Origin: Desulfobacterales bacterium
Lineage (GTDB): Bacteria; Desulfobacterota; Desulfobacteria; Desulfobacterales; Desulfobacteraceae
Direction: 5' to 3'
Length of the DNA: 52,069 bases
Assembly (NCBI GenBank): GCA_023143455.1
Contig: JAGLHT010000015.1
Span: 1-52,069 of the forward strand
Below are positions 7,462 to 16,789 of the stretch, piece after piece. Each line of letters starts with the position of its first letter. The stretch's first letter is position 1. The position numbers were made by a program, and so were the translations under genes. Below the pieces are notes generated by a model that was given only the letters and a program-made list of their open reading frames with translations, was not told the origin of the DNA and made no database searches.

Positions 7462-8712
7462 TCAATTTTCAAAACCTGTATTCCAGATATCGAAAATTTT
7501 ATTTTTCTCTGCATATTTCAATGTTTTGTATTGCGTGATGTTTAAAAGTTTTTTTGTAATACGCTTAATTCTTTTGATCTGCTCAGCTATTATCTTAAGA
7601 ATCTCTTTGGTTTCCTTTGTATCAATATCATGCCCTGTCATTAAAAGTTCACAATAACCAAGTATAGCATGAAGAGGCTGATTTAATTCATGACAAATAG
7701 CCCCTGCCATCTCTAGGACACCTTGAAGTTTTTCATGTTTTATCTTCTCCTCTTGAGCATTTTTTATTTTAGTAATATCTGTAACAGAAACCACCGTCCA
7801 TGGCGAAGGATTATTTGCCTGTGCATAATTAAAGGTGATTTGGGCAGGGAAAAGACTTTTATTTTTTTTCATAAGATTATATTCAAAATTAGCTTTTGTC
7901 TTTTCCCTAAATTCTGAAACTATAATTTTTCCTGCTTCAAGAAAATCCTTTTTTGAAGCATAAATCATTTCTGTACTTTTCTTTATAAAATCAACTTGGC
8001 TTTTATACCCGAATACCGATATAAATTGATCATTCACACGTTTAAAAACACGATTTTCAATAAGTGCAAGACCAATAGGGGCTAAATCAAGTATTTTTTC
8101 AAAAATCTGTCTCTCTTCTCTTATTGTGTCGTCATTTTCTTTTCTCTCTATTGCAAATGCTATATGCTGAGAAACCATATCTAATATATCAAGGTCAGTT
8201 TTTTTATATTTTTTTTCTGAGGAATAACTTTGAACAACAACCGCTCCAATTGTTCTTTTCTTAACTATTAAAGGAGCTCCAAGCCATACTTTGGGTAACG
8301 AACCAATTGGGGGCTTATTTAAAAGAATATTCTCTTTTTTAATTTTAGCCAAATCCTTGGAAAAAAGAATAATAGGCTTTGCAATTTTTATCACTTTTCC
8401 GGTTAATGATCCGGTTTTGCTGAAGTTAAAAATCTCAGGAGCAAGTTCAGGATCTTTTTTATCTATATAGTATGGCAAAGAAATTAAGTCTTTTTGTTTA
8501 TTATGGTTAGCAATAAAAAAATTATCTGTATTAAGAACCTTACCAAGGGACTTATGTATTGCCTTATACAGAGCATTAAGATTTTGAGTGTTCTGAACTG
8601 CTGTTGAAATTTCAAACAGCACTTCAAGCACTTTTTCTGCATTTTTTATTTTTATAAATTTATGAATCTTTATCTGACTCCCAAATATCAAAAATCTTTG
8701 TACTTCCTGCAT
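7462..8712 (-). CDS. GAF-PAS-DHp sensor protein lacking HATPase (paralogue 2)
   Basis: Same architecture as its neighbours: GAF starting at about NAEKVLEVLFEIS, PAS, DHp with ICHELNQPLHAILG, tail KIFDIWNTGFEN. The start is uncertain. Homology with the paralogues begins immediately after the stop codon of the upstream gene (8660), with no ATG in frame in between. The nearest in-frame ATG is at 8712, inside the 3' end of that gene and without a visible RBS; a GTG at 8631 would cut into the GAF domain. The frame is open further to 8808. The native N-terminus and intergenic spacer seem to have been lost by a small deletion that brought the two genes together. Confidence 0.75.
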   Translation of the reverse strand: MQEVQRFLIFGSQIKIHKFIKIKNAEKVLEVLFEISTAVQNTQNLNALYKAIHKSLGKVLNTDNFFIANHNKQKDLISLPYYIDKKDPELAPEIFNFSKTGSLTGKVIKIAKPIILFSKDLAKIKKENILLNKPPIGSLPKVWLGAPLIVKKRTIGAVVVQSYSSEKKYKKTDLDILDMVSQHIAFAIERKENDDTIREERQIFEKILDLAPIGLALIENRVFKRVNDQFISVFGYKSQVDFIKKSTEMIYASKKDFLEAGKIIVSEFREKTKANFEYNLMKKNKSLFPAQITFNYAQANNPSPWTVVSVTDITKIKNAQEEKIKHEKLQGVLEMAGAICHELNQPLHAILGYCELLMTGHDIDTKETKEILKIIAEQIKRIKRITKKLLNITQYKTLKYAEKNKIFDIWNTGFEN

Positions 8713-9862
8713 AATCAATAGTTGAATATTTGGTAATTCCTGAAAGCTTTTTGGTAATTTTACCAATTCTATTGGCCTGATCAATAATTGTATCAAGGCT
8801 TTTATCAAAACTGATCATATCATCATTCTCATCATTAATATCCATAACTAAAAGTTCAGAATACCCAAGGATAGTCTGGAGAGGCTGGCTTAGTTCATGG
8901 CAGACAGCCCCGGCCATTTCAAGCACGCCCTGGAGCTTTTCATTTTCAATCTTTTCTTGTTCAGCAGCCTTTTGTTCAGTCAAATCTGTAATCGAGGCTA
9001 TGGTCCATGCCAAGGGGTCATTGCTGTCAGCGCCGTTGAGAATAATGTGTGCCGGGAAAATTGATTTATCTTTTCGTATGTGATTATACTCAAAATCAAC
9101 TTTCCCTTTTTCTTTGAATTCTCTGCTTATTATTTCTCCTGCTCTATCATAATCTTCTTTGGAAGCATAAATCATTTCAACACTTTTATTTTCAAAATCT
9201 TTTTTACTTTCATAACCATATATTTTTACAATCTCATTATTGACCCATTTAAATACACGATTTTCAATTCGAGCAATACCTACTGGTGATAATTCCAGTA
9301 TTTTTTCTAAAATCTCTCCCTGCTCTCTTAATGTGTCATCGTTTTCTTTTCTTTCAAGAGCAATGGCAATGTGTTGAGAAACAGAGTTTAATATATCAAG
9401 ATCTCCTTGATGATATGCATTTTCAGAAATATAATCCTGAATAGCAATTACTCCCATCACCTTGTTTTTAACTATTAAAGGAGCTCCAAGCCATATTTGC
9501 GGAGGTGTGCCAAGAATTTCTTCTTCTTCAAGATCCTTTTTATAGAAAATTATCGGCTTTTTTGCCTCTATTACTTTTCGGGTTAAACACGAGGTTTTGC
9601 TAAAATTCAATACAGGCCCGGGGTTTTTATCTTTATTATCAATGCAATAAGGAAAAGTCATGATATCTTTTTTTTTGTCATATTTAGCAATATAAAGATT
9701 ATCTACTTTCAATATTTTATCAAGGGATTTGTGGATGACCTTATATAACTCGTCTAAATTTGTTGTACTGTTGACTGCATTGGAAATTTCAAATAAAACC
9801 TGCAATCTTTTATCAGCATCTTTTATATTAAAAGAACCATTTATTTTTTTGGATTTGCCCAT
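8660..9862 (-). CDS. GAF-PAS-DHp sensor protein lacking HATPase (paralogue 3)
   Basis: About 400 residues from the ATG at 9862. GAF (about 15-180, with WLGAPLIVKNKVMGVIAIQ), PAS (about 195-310, ending ASITDLTEQKAAE), DHp with VCHELSQPLQTILGYSELL, and the tail KIFDIWESDKDS. There is no HATPase_c. It is probably the first gene of the three-gene minus-strand set, divergent from the sigma54 activator at 10017. The frame is open to 9913, but residues before MGKSKK are hydrophobic and unlike the paralogues, so the ATG at 9862 is preferred. Confidence 0.83.
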   Translation of the reverse strand: MGKSKKINGSFNIKDADKRLQVLFEISNAVNSTTNLDELYKVIHKSLDKILKVDNLYIAKYDKKKDIMTFPYCIDNKDKNPGPVLNFSKTSCLTRKVIEAKKPIIFYKKDLEEEEILGTPPQIWLGAPLIVKNKVMGVIAIQDYISENAYHQGDLDILNSVSQHIAIALERKENDDTLREQGEILEKILELSPVGIARIENRVFKWVNNEIVKIYGYESKKDFENKSVEMIYASKEDYDRAGEIISREFKEKGKVDFEYNHIRKDKSIFPAHIILNGADSNDPLAWTIASITDLTEQKAAEQEKIENEKLQGVLEMAGAVCHELSQPLQTILGYSELLVMDINDENDDMISFDKSLDTIIDQANRIGKITKKLSGITKYSTIDYAGSTKIFDIWESDKDS

Positions 9863-10016
9863 ACAAAAATACCTAAACCAATTAATATTATTAAAAAAGT
9901 TGATATATACCAAAGATTACTTGTAAATTTTATTGTCGCATACTATATAATTTAAATCAAATATTTATATTATAACAACAACTTGAATAAAAAATGATTG
10001 CACTGCTTAAAACACC

Positions 10017-11537
10017 ATGACAACTAATAAAGAAATTGAATGGCTCTATGAAATCAGTAAAGCGTTAAATGAGCATTTGGATTTGAAAAAATCTTTATAC
10101 AAAGTTCTTTCTCTGCTTTCCCAATATTTAAACCTTACAAGAAGTGTAATTTTTTTGGTCGATCCTGATAAAGAAAAAATCAGGATTGAAGTAGCCCACG
10201 GCATACCTGAAAACGTTATAAATAAAGCCAGGTATCAAACAGGGGAAGGCATCCTGGGTACTGTTATTGAAAATGGAGAACCAGCTATTATTAAAAAAAC
10301 CAGCCAGGACCCACTTTTTCTTTTTGCAACTGGTGTGCATAAAAACGATGACAAAGAATTTTCTTTTATTTGTATCCCGGTCAAAAAAAAAGAGATGATT
10401 ATTGGTGCAATTAGCGCTGACAAATATTTTGATGGCAAAGTATTTCAGGAAAACGAAATAAAAGTCTTATCCGTGGTGGCAACAATGATTGCAAATCATC
10501 TGGTCAACCTTGACAGCTTCAGACAAGCAAAAACCAGGTTAAACCAGGAAAACCTACGATTGAAAACTGAACTTGAAACAAAATTTAAATTTTCAAATCT
10601 CATTGGTAACAGCAATAAAATGCGGGAAGTTATGCAGATGATATCCCAGGTTTCAAAAAGTAATGCAACTGTGCTTATCCGGGGGGAATCTGGTACTGGC
10701 AAGGAGCTTGTTGCAAATTCCATACATTACAACAGCCATAGAAATAAAAACCCGTTTATAAAATTAAATTGTGCTGCAATTCCAACAAATCTTATTGAGA
10801 GTGAACTCTTTGGCCATACAAAGGGTGCTTTTACCGGCGCATCAAGCAGTAAGAAGGGTAAATTTGAAATGGCTGACAAAGGCACCCTTTTCCTTGATGA
10901 AATAGGCAATATGGATTTAAGTGTTCAAATTAAACTTTTACGCTTTCTCCAGGAAAAAGAATTTGAACAGGTGGGTGGATTAAAAAAAATCAAAACTGAT
11001 ATAAGAATAATCGCTGCCACAAACAGTAATCTTGAAGAGATGGTTCAAAAAGGACTGTTCAGAAATGATTTATATTTTAGACTCAACGTATTTCCTATTT
11101 ATATACCAAGTCTAAGAATGAGAAAAACAGATATTCTCCTCCTTGCAGATCACTTTCTTGAAAAATACTCAAACGAACATAAAAAAAATATAAAAAGGTT
11201 TTCCACCCCTGCTATTGATATGATGATGATTTATCATTGGCCAGGAAACGTAAGAGAACTAGAAAACTGCATTGAACGTGCTGTTATATTGTGTAACGAT
11301 GAAGCTGTTCACAACTTTCACCTGCCTCCAAGCCTGCAAGTTGAAAATAAAACCAGTAGCGAAAGCCTGCTGTTTGAAAACTCAGTTGCCGCATTTGAAA
11401 AAAAAATATTAATCGATTCCCTGGGGAAAACAAAAGGCAATATAAAAAATTCTGCTAAACAGATTGGAATAACAGTCCGTAAGTTTTCTTATAAAGCAGA
11501 CAAATATAATATAAAGTATAAAAAGTACAGACAATAA
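10017..11537 (+). CDS. NifA-like sigma54-dependent activator (GAF-AAA+-HTH)
   Basis: 506 residues. N-terminal GAF (about 15-165), linker, AAA+ domain with Walker A GESGTGKE (about 224-231), the sigma54-contact loop GAFTGA (about 266), Walker [10 protein letters not shown], the R-finger region [14 protein letters not shown], and a C-terminal Fis-type HTH (about 460-500, [21 protein letters not shown]). It has no receiver domain, so it is controlled by a ligand or partner at the GAF domain. It is divergent from the three GAF-PAS-DHp genes (about 150 bp between starts) and 160 bp upstream of the liv operon. No clear -24/-12 promoter was seen before livK, so its targets are unknown. Confidence 0.92.
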   Translation: MTTNKEIEWLYEISKALNEHLDLKKSLYKVLSLLSQYLNLTRSVIFLVDPDKEKIRIEVAHGIPENVINKARYQTGEGILGTVIENGEPAIIKKTSQDPLFLFATGVHKNDDKEFSFICIPVKKKEMIIGAISADKYFDGKVFQENEIKVLSVVATMIANHLVNLDSFRQAKTRLNQENLRLKTELETKFKFSNLIGNSNKMREVMQMISQVSKSNATVLIRGESGTGKELVANSIHYNSHRNKNPFIKLNCAAIPTNLIESELFGHTKGAFTGASSSKKGKFEMADKGTLFLDEIGNMDLSVQIKLLRFLQEKEFEQVGGLKKIKTDIRIIAATNSNLEEMVQKGLFRNDLYFRLNVFPIYIPSLRMRKTDILLLADHFLEKYSNEHKKNIKRFSTPAIDMMMIYHWPGNVRELENCIERAVILCNDEAVHNFHLPPSLQVENKTSSESLLFENSVAAFEKKILIDSLGKTKGNIKNSAKQIGITVRKFSYKADKYNIKYKKYRQ

Positions 11538-11700
11538 AGGCTTTACACTTAATAAAGATCATTCATAAAAAAAATAATATTTCTTTTATTTTTTATTTTT
11601 TAAAGTTTTTACTTGACTATACAATTTGTTTTAGGGAAAGATTAATTTTTATTTGGAAACATGAAGTAATAAATAATAATTTTTATTAAGGGGATTAAAA

Positions 11701-12919
11701 ATGAAAAAAAGTGTCTTTTTACTAATGCTTTTATTGTCAGTTGTGCTGGTTTTTTCTTGTGGCGAAAAACCCGGTGATGACTCAGCAACCATTTCAAAAC
11801 TAAAGCAGGAGATAGTAGAATTAAAAGCAAAAATTAATGAGTTAGAAGCTGAAGTAGCCAAAACAAAAGCACCTACACCTACAGGCACAATTAAAATCGG
11901 TGCTGGTGGAGTTGTTTCCGGAGACCTTGCACCTTATGGTATTTCTGCTGTAAGAGGATATGAACTTGCAATTGATGACCTTAATGCAAAAGGTGGAATT
12001 CTTGGCAAAAACGTTGAACTTATAATTGGTGATGATGTTTGTAAACCTGAGGTTGCTGTTAACATGGCAATGAAGCTTGTTTCTGACGGTGCTCAAATGA
12101 TTGTTGGACATGTTTGTTCTGGAGCTACTATAGCTGCTAACAAAATATATAAAGATGCAAAGCTTCTTGTTGTTTCTCCTGCTTCAACCAATGATGGATT
12201 GACTTTTTCTGGAGAAAATACAAACTTTTTCCGAACAATTTCCTATGATGGTGCTCAAGCTGACCTTATGACACAAATTGCCATAGATCAACTTAAAGTA
12301 AAAAAAGTAGCTCTTATCCATGACAAAGGTGATTATGGTAGAGGTCAAATGGAACTTGCAAAAGCCAATTTTGAAAAAAAAGGTGGGGTTGAAGTAGTTC
12401 TTTTTGAAGGTGTAACTACTGGTGCTGTTGATTATACTGCTATTGTACAAAAAATCAGGAGCTGATGTTACAATGTGGGGTGGCTATCACTCAGATGCAT
12501 CAAAAATTGTTCAACTTCTTGTTAAAAAAAGAGTTAAAACTACTTTCTTTGGTGGTGACGGTATAATTGGTGACAATTTTGTAACACTTGCTGGTAAATA
12601 TTCCGATGGTGTTTATGCAACTGGTCCTGACGATACTTCAAGTAATCCTCTTAACAAGGCTCTTGTTGTAAAACATCAGAAAAAATATGGCGAAGATCCA
12701 GGAACATTTTTCTTTTCAGGATACGCATGTGTTCAAGCGCTTGCAAATGCTGCTGAAAAAGCAGGATCTCTTGATTATGACAAAATGAAAAAAGCTCTCT
12801 TATCTGAAAGTTTTGAATCTCCTCTAGGAAAAATTAGTTTTGATGAAAGAGGGGACGTAAAGGGTGTTGGATTTTCTGCATATAAAGTTGTTGATGGTGC
12901 TTATAAGCAAATTAATTAA
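11701..12919 (+). pseudogene. livK: Branched-chain amino-acid-type binding lipoprotein, frameshifted
   Basis: Two overlapping frames (11701-12465 and 12422-12919) together make one periplasmic binding protein of the Leu/Ile/Val type. The N-terminus is a lipoprotein signal (lipobox LVFSC, Cys20) followed by an acidic/Lys coiled coil (about 30-57) and the binding domain (IKIGAGGVVSGDLAPYG). The frame breaks at 12448-12462: VQKI then RS-stop, while the next frame continues SGADVTMWGGYH. Restoring eight bases (a second copy of AAAAAATC) gives VQKIKKSGADV, the expected family sequence. RBS AAGGGG before the ATG. It is either a true mutation, a sequencing error in the A6 run, or is rescued by slippage. 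Confidence 0.85.
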
Positions 12920-12946
12920 ATAATAGCTGATTGAACTTGAACATGA

Positions 12947-12990
12947 AAACAGGAGCGTAATTAAAATTATTACTGCTCCTGTTTTTTTTT
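12947..12990 (+). terminator. Strong hairpin terminator between livK and livH
   Basis: AACAGGAGC pairs with GCTCCTGTT around an AT-rich inner stem, followed by nine T (12982-12990). In liv operons such a hairpin between the binding-protein gene and the permease genes lets the binding protein be made in excess; here it may partly end the livK transcript. Confidence 0.8.
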
Positions 12991-13045
12991 AAGCTACAAC
13001 TTTTTATAACCAATTTCTATAATCAGGAGTTGAAAATTAATTAAC

Positions 13046-14029
13046 ATGCGATGGTTAAACATTATTATAGGAACAGCAATAGCGGGTGTACTTGCGTTTT
13101 TTGCTGCTAAAGAAATTATCAATGACCCTGTCTATTTTCTTGAGCTCTTTCTTGGGGGTCTTACAAGGGGCAGTATATATGCCCTTATAGCTGTTGGCTA
13201 TACTATGGTTTATGGAATCATTGAACTTATCAATTTTGCCCATGGTGAAATCTATATGATTGGCTCTTACACTGCTCTTATCGTAGCAAGTGTTCTGGGT
13301 CTTTATGGATATAATCAGGTAGTTATTGTAATTCTGGCATTTGTTTTTGCAATTGCATATTCCTGTGCCTATGGTTTTACAGTAGAAAAAATTGCTTATT
13401 TACCACTTAGAAACGCACCAAGACTTTCTGCGCTTATCTCTGCCATTGGAATGAGCCTTTTTCTGCAAAACTATGTAATGCTTGCGCAAACACCTGAATA
13501 TTTACCTTTTCCAGAGCTTATTCCTGAACTTGCCATATGGGAACCCTATGCACACATTATCACTGCACCGGAAATGATTATTATTGTTACAACTGTAATT
13601 GTTACAGCTCTCCTTGGAATGCTTATTAAATTTACCAGAATGGGAAAAGCAATGAGAGCAAGCTCACAAGATAAAATCATGTCTGCTCTGGTTGGTATTA
13701 ATGTAAATAAAGTTGTCTCAACTACATTTATTGTTGGTTCTGCTACTGCTGCCATAGGCGGTGTTTTAATTGCCAGCCATGTGGGACAGATCAACTTTTT
13801 CATAGGTTTTTTAGCAGGGATCAAAGCTTTTGTCGCAGCTGTTCTGGGTGGAATTGGAAGTATCCCGGGTGCTGTTTTAGGAAGCCTTGTGCTTGGCTGG
13901 ACTGAAAGTTTTTTCACGGGTTATTTCTGGAGCGAATATGAAGATGTATGTGCGTTTACATTTCTGGTCTTGATTTTAATTTTCAGACCATCAGGAATCC
14001 TTGGAAGAAAAGAGACTAAGAAGGTTTAA
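13046..14029 (+). CDS. livH: Branched-chain amino-acid-type ABC permease LivH
   Basis: 327 residues, an inner-membrane protein with about eight to nine hydrophobic segments. It carries family signatures: GLTRGSIYALIAVGYTMVYGI, INFAHGEIYMIG near the N-terminus and the C-terminal coupling region FLAGIKAFVAAVLGGIGSIPGAVLG. It pairs with LivM to form the channel of a HAAT-family importer. It starts at ATG 13046 behind CAGGAG and is followed eight bases on by livM. Substrates of this family include Leu/Ile/Val, other amino acids, amides and urea; the ligand cannot be fixed here. Confidence 0.93.
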   Translation: MRWLNIIIGTAIAGVLAFFAAKEIINDPVYFLELFLGGLTRGSIYALIAVGYTMVYGIIELINFAHGEIYMIGSYTALIVASVLGLYGYNQVVIVILAFVFAIAYSCAYGFTVEKIAYLPLRNAPRLSALISAIGMSLFLQNYVMLAQTPEYLPFPELIPELAIWEPYAHIITAPEMIIIVTTVIVTALLGMLIKFTRMGKAMRASSQDKIMSALVGINVNKVVSTTFIVGSATAAIGGVLIASHVGQINFFIGFLAGIKAFVAAVLGGIGSIPGAVLGSLVLGWTESFFTGYFWSEYEDVCAFTFLVLILIFRPSGILGRKETKKV

Positions 14030-14037
14030 TTATAATT

Positions 14038-15234
14038 ATGATTACAAAAAACGAAATCAAACAATCATTTTTTCTATCTATATGGACAATAATTTTGACT
14101 TTCCCTTTAATGGTTGTCAAAGTAAATACCATAAAAAATATAGTAATTTTCAGATGGTGGAATATTCTTTATGTTGCAGTTGGAGCTTTTTTTGCTTCTC
14201 TTGCATGGAATTATTTTTTACGCAGAAAAAACGAAGGTAAAAAGACAAAAGATTCAATTCCTGTTGTTCACAGACTGCTCCAGAATCACAAATTTCGACT
14301 GCCATTTTTAGCGACCATCGGTGTTATAGCTTTAATATATCCTTTTGTAACACCAATGTATCATACAAGTATTATGATTTCAGCCCTGGTTTATGTTGTT
14401 TTAGGTCTGGGTCTTAATATTGTTGTAGGTTTAGCCGGGCTTCTTGACCTTGGCTATGTTTTCTTTTATGCCATTGGTGCATATGCATATGCTCTTTTAA
14501 ATCTGCATTATGGAGTAAGTTTCTGGGTTGTTCTTCCATTAAGCGCACTTCTTGGGGCTCTTTTTGGAACACTTCTGGGTTACCCTGTTTTGCGTCTTAG
14601 AGGAGATTATCTAGCCATTGTTACACTGGGATTTGGAGAAATTATAAGGATAGTGCTTGAAAACTGGGTAGATTTTTCAAATGGTCCAAGAGGTATTGGA
14701 AATATTCCCGGTCCATCCAGTTTTGGTATTGAACTTAACCAACATCAATCTGTTATCTACATCTACTTTATCATTATAACTATATGCCTTGTAACTATCT
14801 TTTTTGTCCAAAGACTTGAGAATTCCCGGATAGGAAGAGCATGGATTGCATTGCGGGATGATGAGATTGCGTGCCAAGCAATGGGTATTGATAAAACAAA
14901 AACAAAACTTACGGCTTTTGCCCTGGGAGCTACATGGGCAGGACTTGCCGGGGTTATTTTTGCTGCAAAAACTTCTTATATTAATCCCATGTCTTTTACC
15001 ATCTGGGAATCCATTACAATTCTATGTGTTGTTGTTATAGGTGGAATGGGATCTGCCATTGGTGTAATAGCTGGTGCTCTCGTGTTAATACTCCTGCCTG
15101 AATATTTAAGGGCTGTTGCTGAATATAGAATGCTTGTTTTTGGTGCCCTACAGGTAATTGTAATGGTGTTTAAGCCAGAAGGACTTATTGAGGCAGTACG
15201 AAAAACTTATAAATATGAAAAAAATAAAGAATAA
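14038..15234 (+). CDS. livM: Branched-chain amino-acid-type ABC permease LivM
   Basis: 398 residues, an inner-membrane protein. After two extra N-terminal membrane segments (about 12-30 and 45-60) and a charged stretch comes the LivM core with ALVYVVLGLGLNIVVGLAGL, YPVLRLRGDYLAIVTLGFGEI and the coupling region FALGATWAGLAGVIFAAKT...ILCVVVIGGMGS. The start ATG lies 8 bp after livH and 5 bp separate its stop from livG, so the genes are translated as one unit. Confidence 0.93.
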   Translation: MITKNEIKQSFFLSIWTIILTFPLMVVKVNTIKNIVIFRWWNILYVAVGAFFASLAWNYFLRRKNEGKKTKDSIPVVHRLLQNHKFRLPFLATIGVIALIYPFVTPMYHTSIMISALVYVVLGLGLNIVVGLAGLLDLGYVFFYAIGAYAYALLNLHYGVSFWVVLPLSALLGALFGTLLGYPVLRLRGDYLAIVTLGFGEIIRIVLENWVDFSNGPRGIGNIPGPSSFGIELNQHQSVIYIYFIIITICLVTIFFVQRLENSRIGRAWIALRDDEIACQAMGIDKTKTKLTAFALGATWAGLAGVIFAAKTSYINPMSFTIWESITILCVVVIGGMGSAIGVIAGALVLILLPEYLRAVAEYRMLVFGALQVIVMVFKPEGLIEAVRKTYKYEKNKE

Positions 15235-15239
15235 ATTAT

Positions 15240-16031
15240 ATGGAACCTATATTAAATGTAAAAAATCTCACAATGAAATTTGGAGGCCTTACTGCTCTGG
15301 ATAGCATTGATATCTCTATTAAACAAGGTGAAATTGCAGCTCTTATCGGACCGAATGGAGCAGGTAAAACCACATTTTTTAATTGTATTACCAGTATTTA
15401 TGAACCAACTGAGGGAAATATTCAAATAACACCTCCGGGCCAACCTACTGAGAGTTTAAATGGTTTAAAACCAAATATTGTAACTGAAAAAGGGCTGGCA
15501 AGAACTTTTCAGAACATTCGCCTTTTCCATGGAATGACCGTCCTTGAAAATGTTATGATTGGAAGACATTGCAGGCTTAATTCCGGTATCCTTGGAGCAA
15601 TGCTGCAACCAAAAAGTCAACAACGTGAAGAACAAAAAGCAGTTGATGACAGTTACAAGATTCTGGAAAAAATTGGACTTGATCAATATGTTAATGAAAT
15701 GGCAATTAATCTACCCTATGGGGCCCAGCGAAGACTTGAAATTGCAAGGGCTCTTGCCACAGATCCATTTTTATTATTGTTGGACGAACCTGCTGCTGGA
15801 ATGAATCCTCAGGAAACAAAAGAATTAGATGACCTCATAATATGGTTAAGGGATAATGAAAATGTCTCTATCTTGTTAATTGAACATGACATGAAACTTG
15901 TTATGAGCCTGTCTGATAATATCCATGTTGTGGATTATGGGAAAAAAATTGCTGAGGGCACTGCTGACGAGATTAAAAATAACCCACTTGTAATAAAAGC
16001 CTATCTTGGAGATGACGCTGAAGATGCTTAA
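15240..16031 (+). CDS. livG: ABC ATPase LivG
   Basis: 263 residues. Walker A GPNGAGKTT (about 37-45), Q-loop ARTFQNIRLF, a signature-position sequence NLPYGAQRRLEIARAL (YGAQR in place of LSGGQ, as usual in LivG), Walker B LLLLDEPAAGMNP and the H-loop IEHDMKLV. One of two ATPases driving the importer. The stop overlaps the livF start. Confidence 0.94.
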   Translation: MEPILNVKNLTMKFGGLTALDSIDISIKQGEIAALIGPNGAGKTTFFNCITSIYEPTEGNIQITPPGQPTESLNGLKPNIVTEKGLARTFQNIRLFHGMTVLENVMIGRHCRLNSGILGAMLQPKSQQREEQKAVDDSYKILEKIGLDQYVNEMAINLPYGAQRRLEIARALATDPFLLLLDEPAAGMNPQETKELDDLIIWLRDNENVSILLIEHDMKLVMSLSDNIHVVDYGKKIAEGTADEIKNNPLVIKAYLGDDAEDA

Positions 16032-16731
16032 ATTAAAAGATATACATACATACTATGGTAATATTCATGCCCTTAAAGGCATTAATATTGAAATCAATGA
16101 AGGAGAAATAGTTTCCCTTATTGGTGCTAACGGAGCAGGAAAATCAACCACTTTAATGACAACTTGTGGTATTATCCCTGCCAAGAGAGGTTCTGTTGAA
16201 TTTAAAGGCGAAGACATTACACACCTTAGCCCTGATAAAATAGTTGCTCTTGGTTTGAGCCAGGTGCCTGAAGGCAGAAGAATTTTTCCATTTCTTACAG
16301 TTGCAGAGAATCTTGATATGGGAGCTTTCTTAAGGAATGACAAGGATGAAATAGCAAAAGATCTTGGTTATGTGTATGGCTTATTTCCAATCCTTGCAGA
16401 AAGAAAAAGTCAGACTGGGGGTACCCTGAGCGGTGGTGAGCAGCAAATGCTTGCAATATCAAGAGCACTTATGGCAAGGCCAACTGTCTTGCTTCTTGAT
16501 GAACCCTCTTTAGGTCTCGCACCTATAATTGTAAAGCAAATTTTTAGTATTATTAAACAAATTAACAAAGATCACGGAACAACTATCTTTATTGTTGAAC
16601 AGAATGCAAATCTCGCATTAAAAGCAGCTAATCGTGGTTATGTTATGGAAAATGGTGCTATTACCATAACTGACACTGGTGCAAACCTGCTTGTAAATGA
16701 AGATATAAAAAAAGCATATCTTGGTATATAG
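16024..16731 (+). CDS. livF: ABC ATPase LivF
   Basis: About 235 residues from ATG 16024 (MLKLKDIHTYYGNIHALKG); an earlier in-frame ATG at 16006 is less likely. Walker A GANGAGKST, LSGGEQQ signature, Walker B VLLLDEPSLGLAP and the H-loop VEQNANLALK match LivF. It overlaps livG by eight bases and is the last gene of the operon, followed by a bidirectional terminator. Confidence 0.94.
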   Translation: MLKLKDIHTYYGNIHALKGINIEINEGEIVSLIGANGAGKSTTLMTTCGIIPAKRGSVEFKGEDITHLSPDKIVALGLSQVPEGRRIFPFLTVAENLDMGAFLRNDKDEIAKDLGYVYGLFPILAERKSQTGGTLSGGEQQMLAISRALMARPTVLLLDEPSLGLAPIIVKQIFSIIKQINKDHGTTIFIVEQNANLALKAANRGYVMENGAITITDTGANLLVNEDIKKAYLGI

Positions 16732-16739
16732 TAATTCTG

Positions 16740-16780
16740 GCGGGTAAAACATAATATTCTATGTTTTACTCGCTATTTTT
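16740..16780. terminator. Bidirectional terminator between livF and thiC
   Basis: GCGGGTAAAACATA pairs with TATGTTTTACTCGC (one G-U/A-C position by strand) around a short loop, followed by TATTTTTAT on the plus strand. On the minus strand it is flanked by the A/T mirror. It separates convergent liv and thi operons. Confidence 0.75.
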
Positions 16781-16789
16781 ATATTCAGA

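Noticed and set aside
13546-13917. 123-codon minus-strand frame in livH
   Set aside because: Shadow of the permease gene; the composition follows from livH codon positions.
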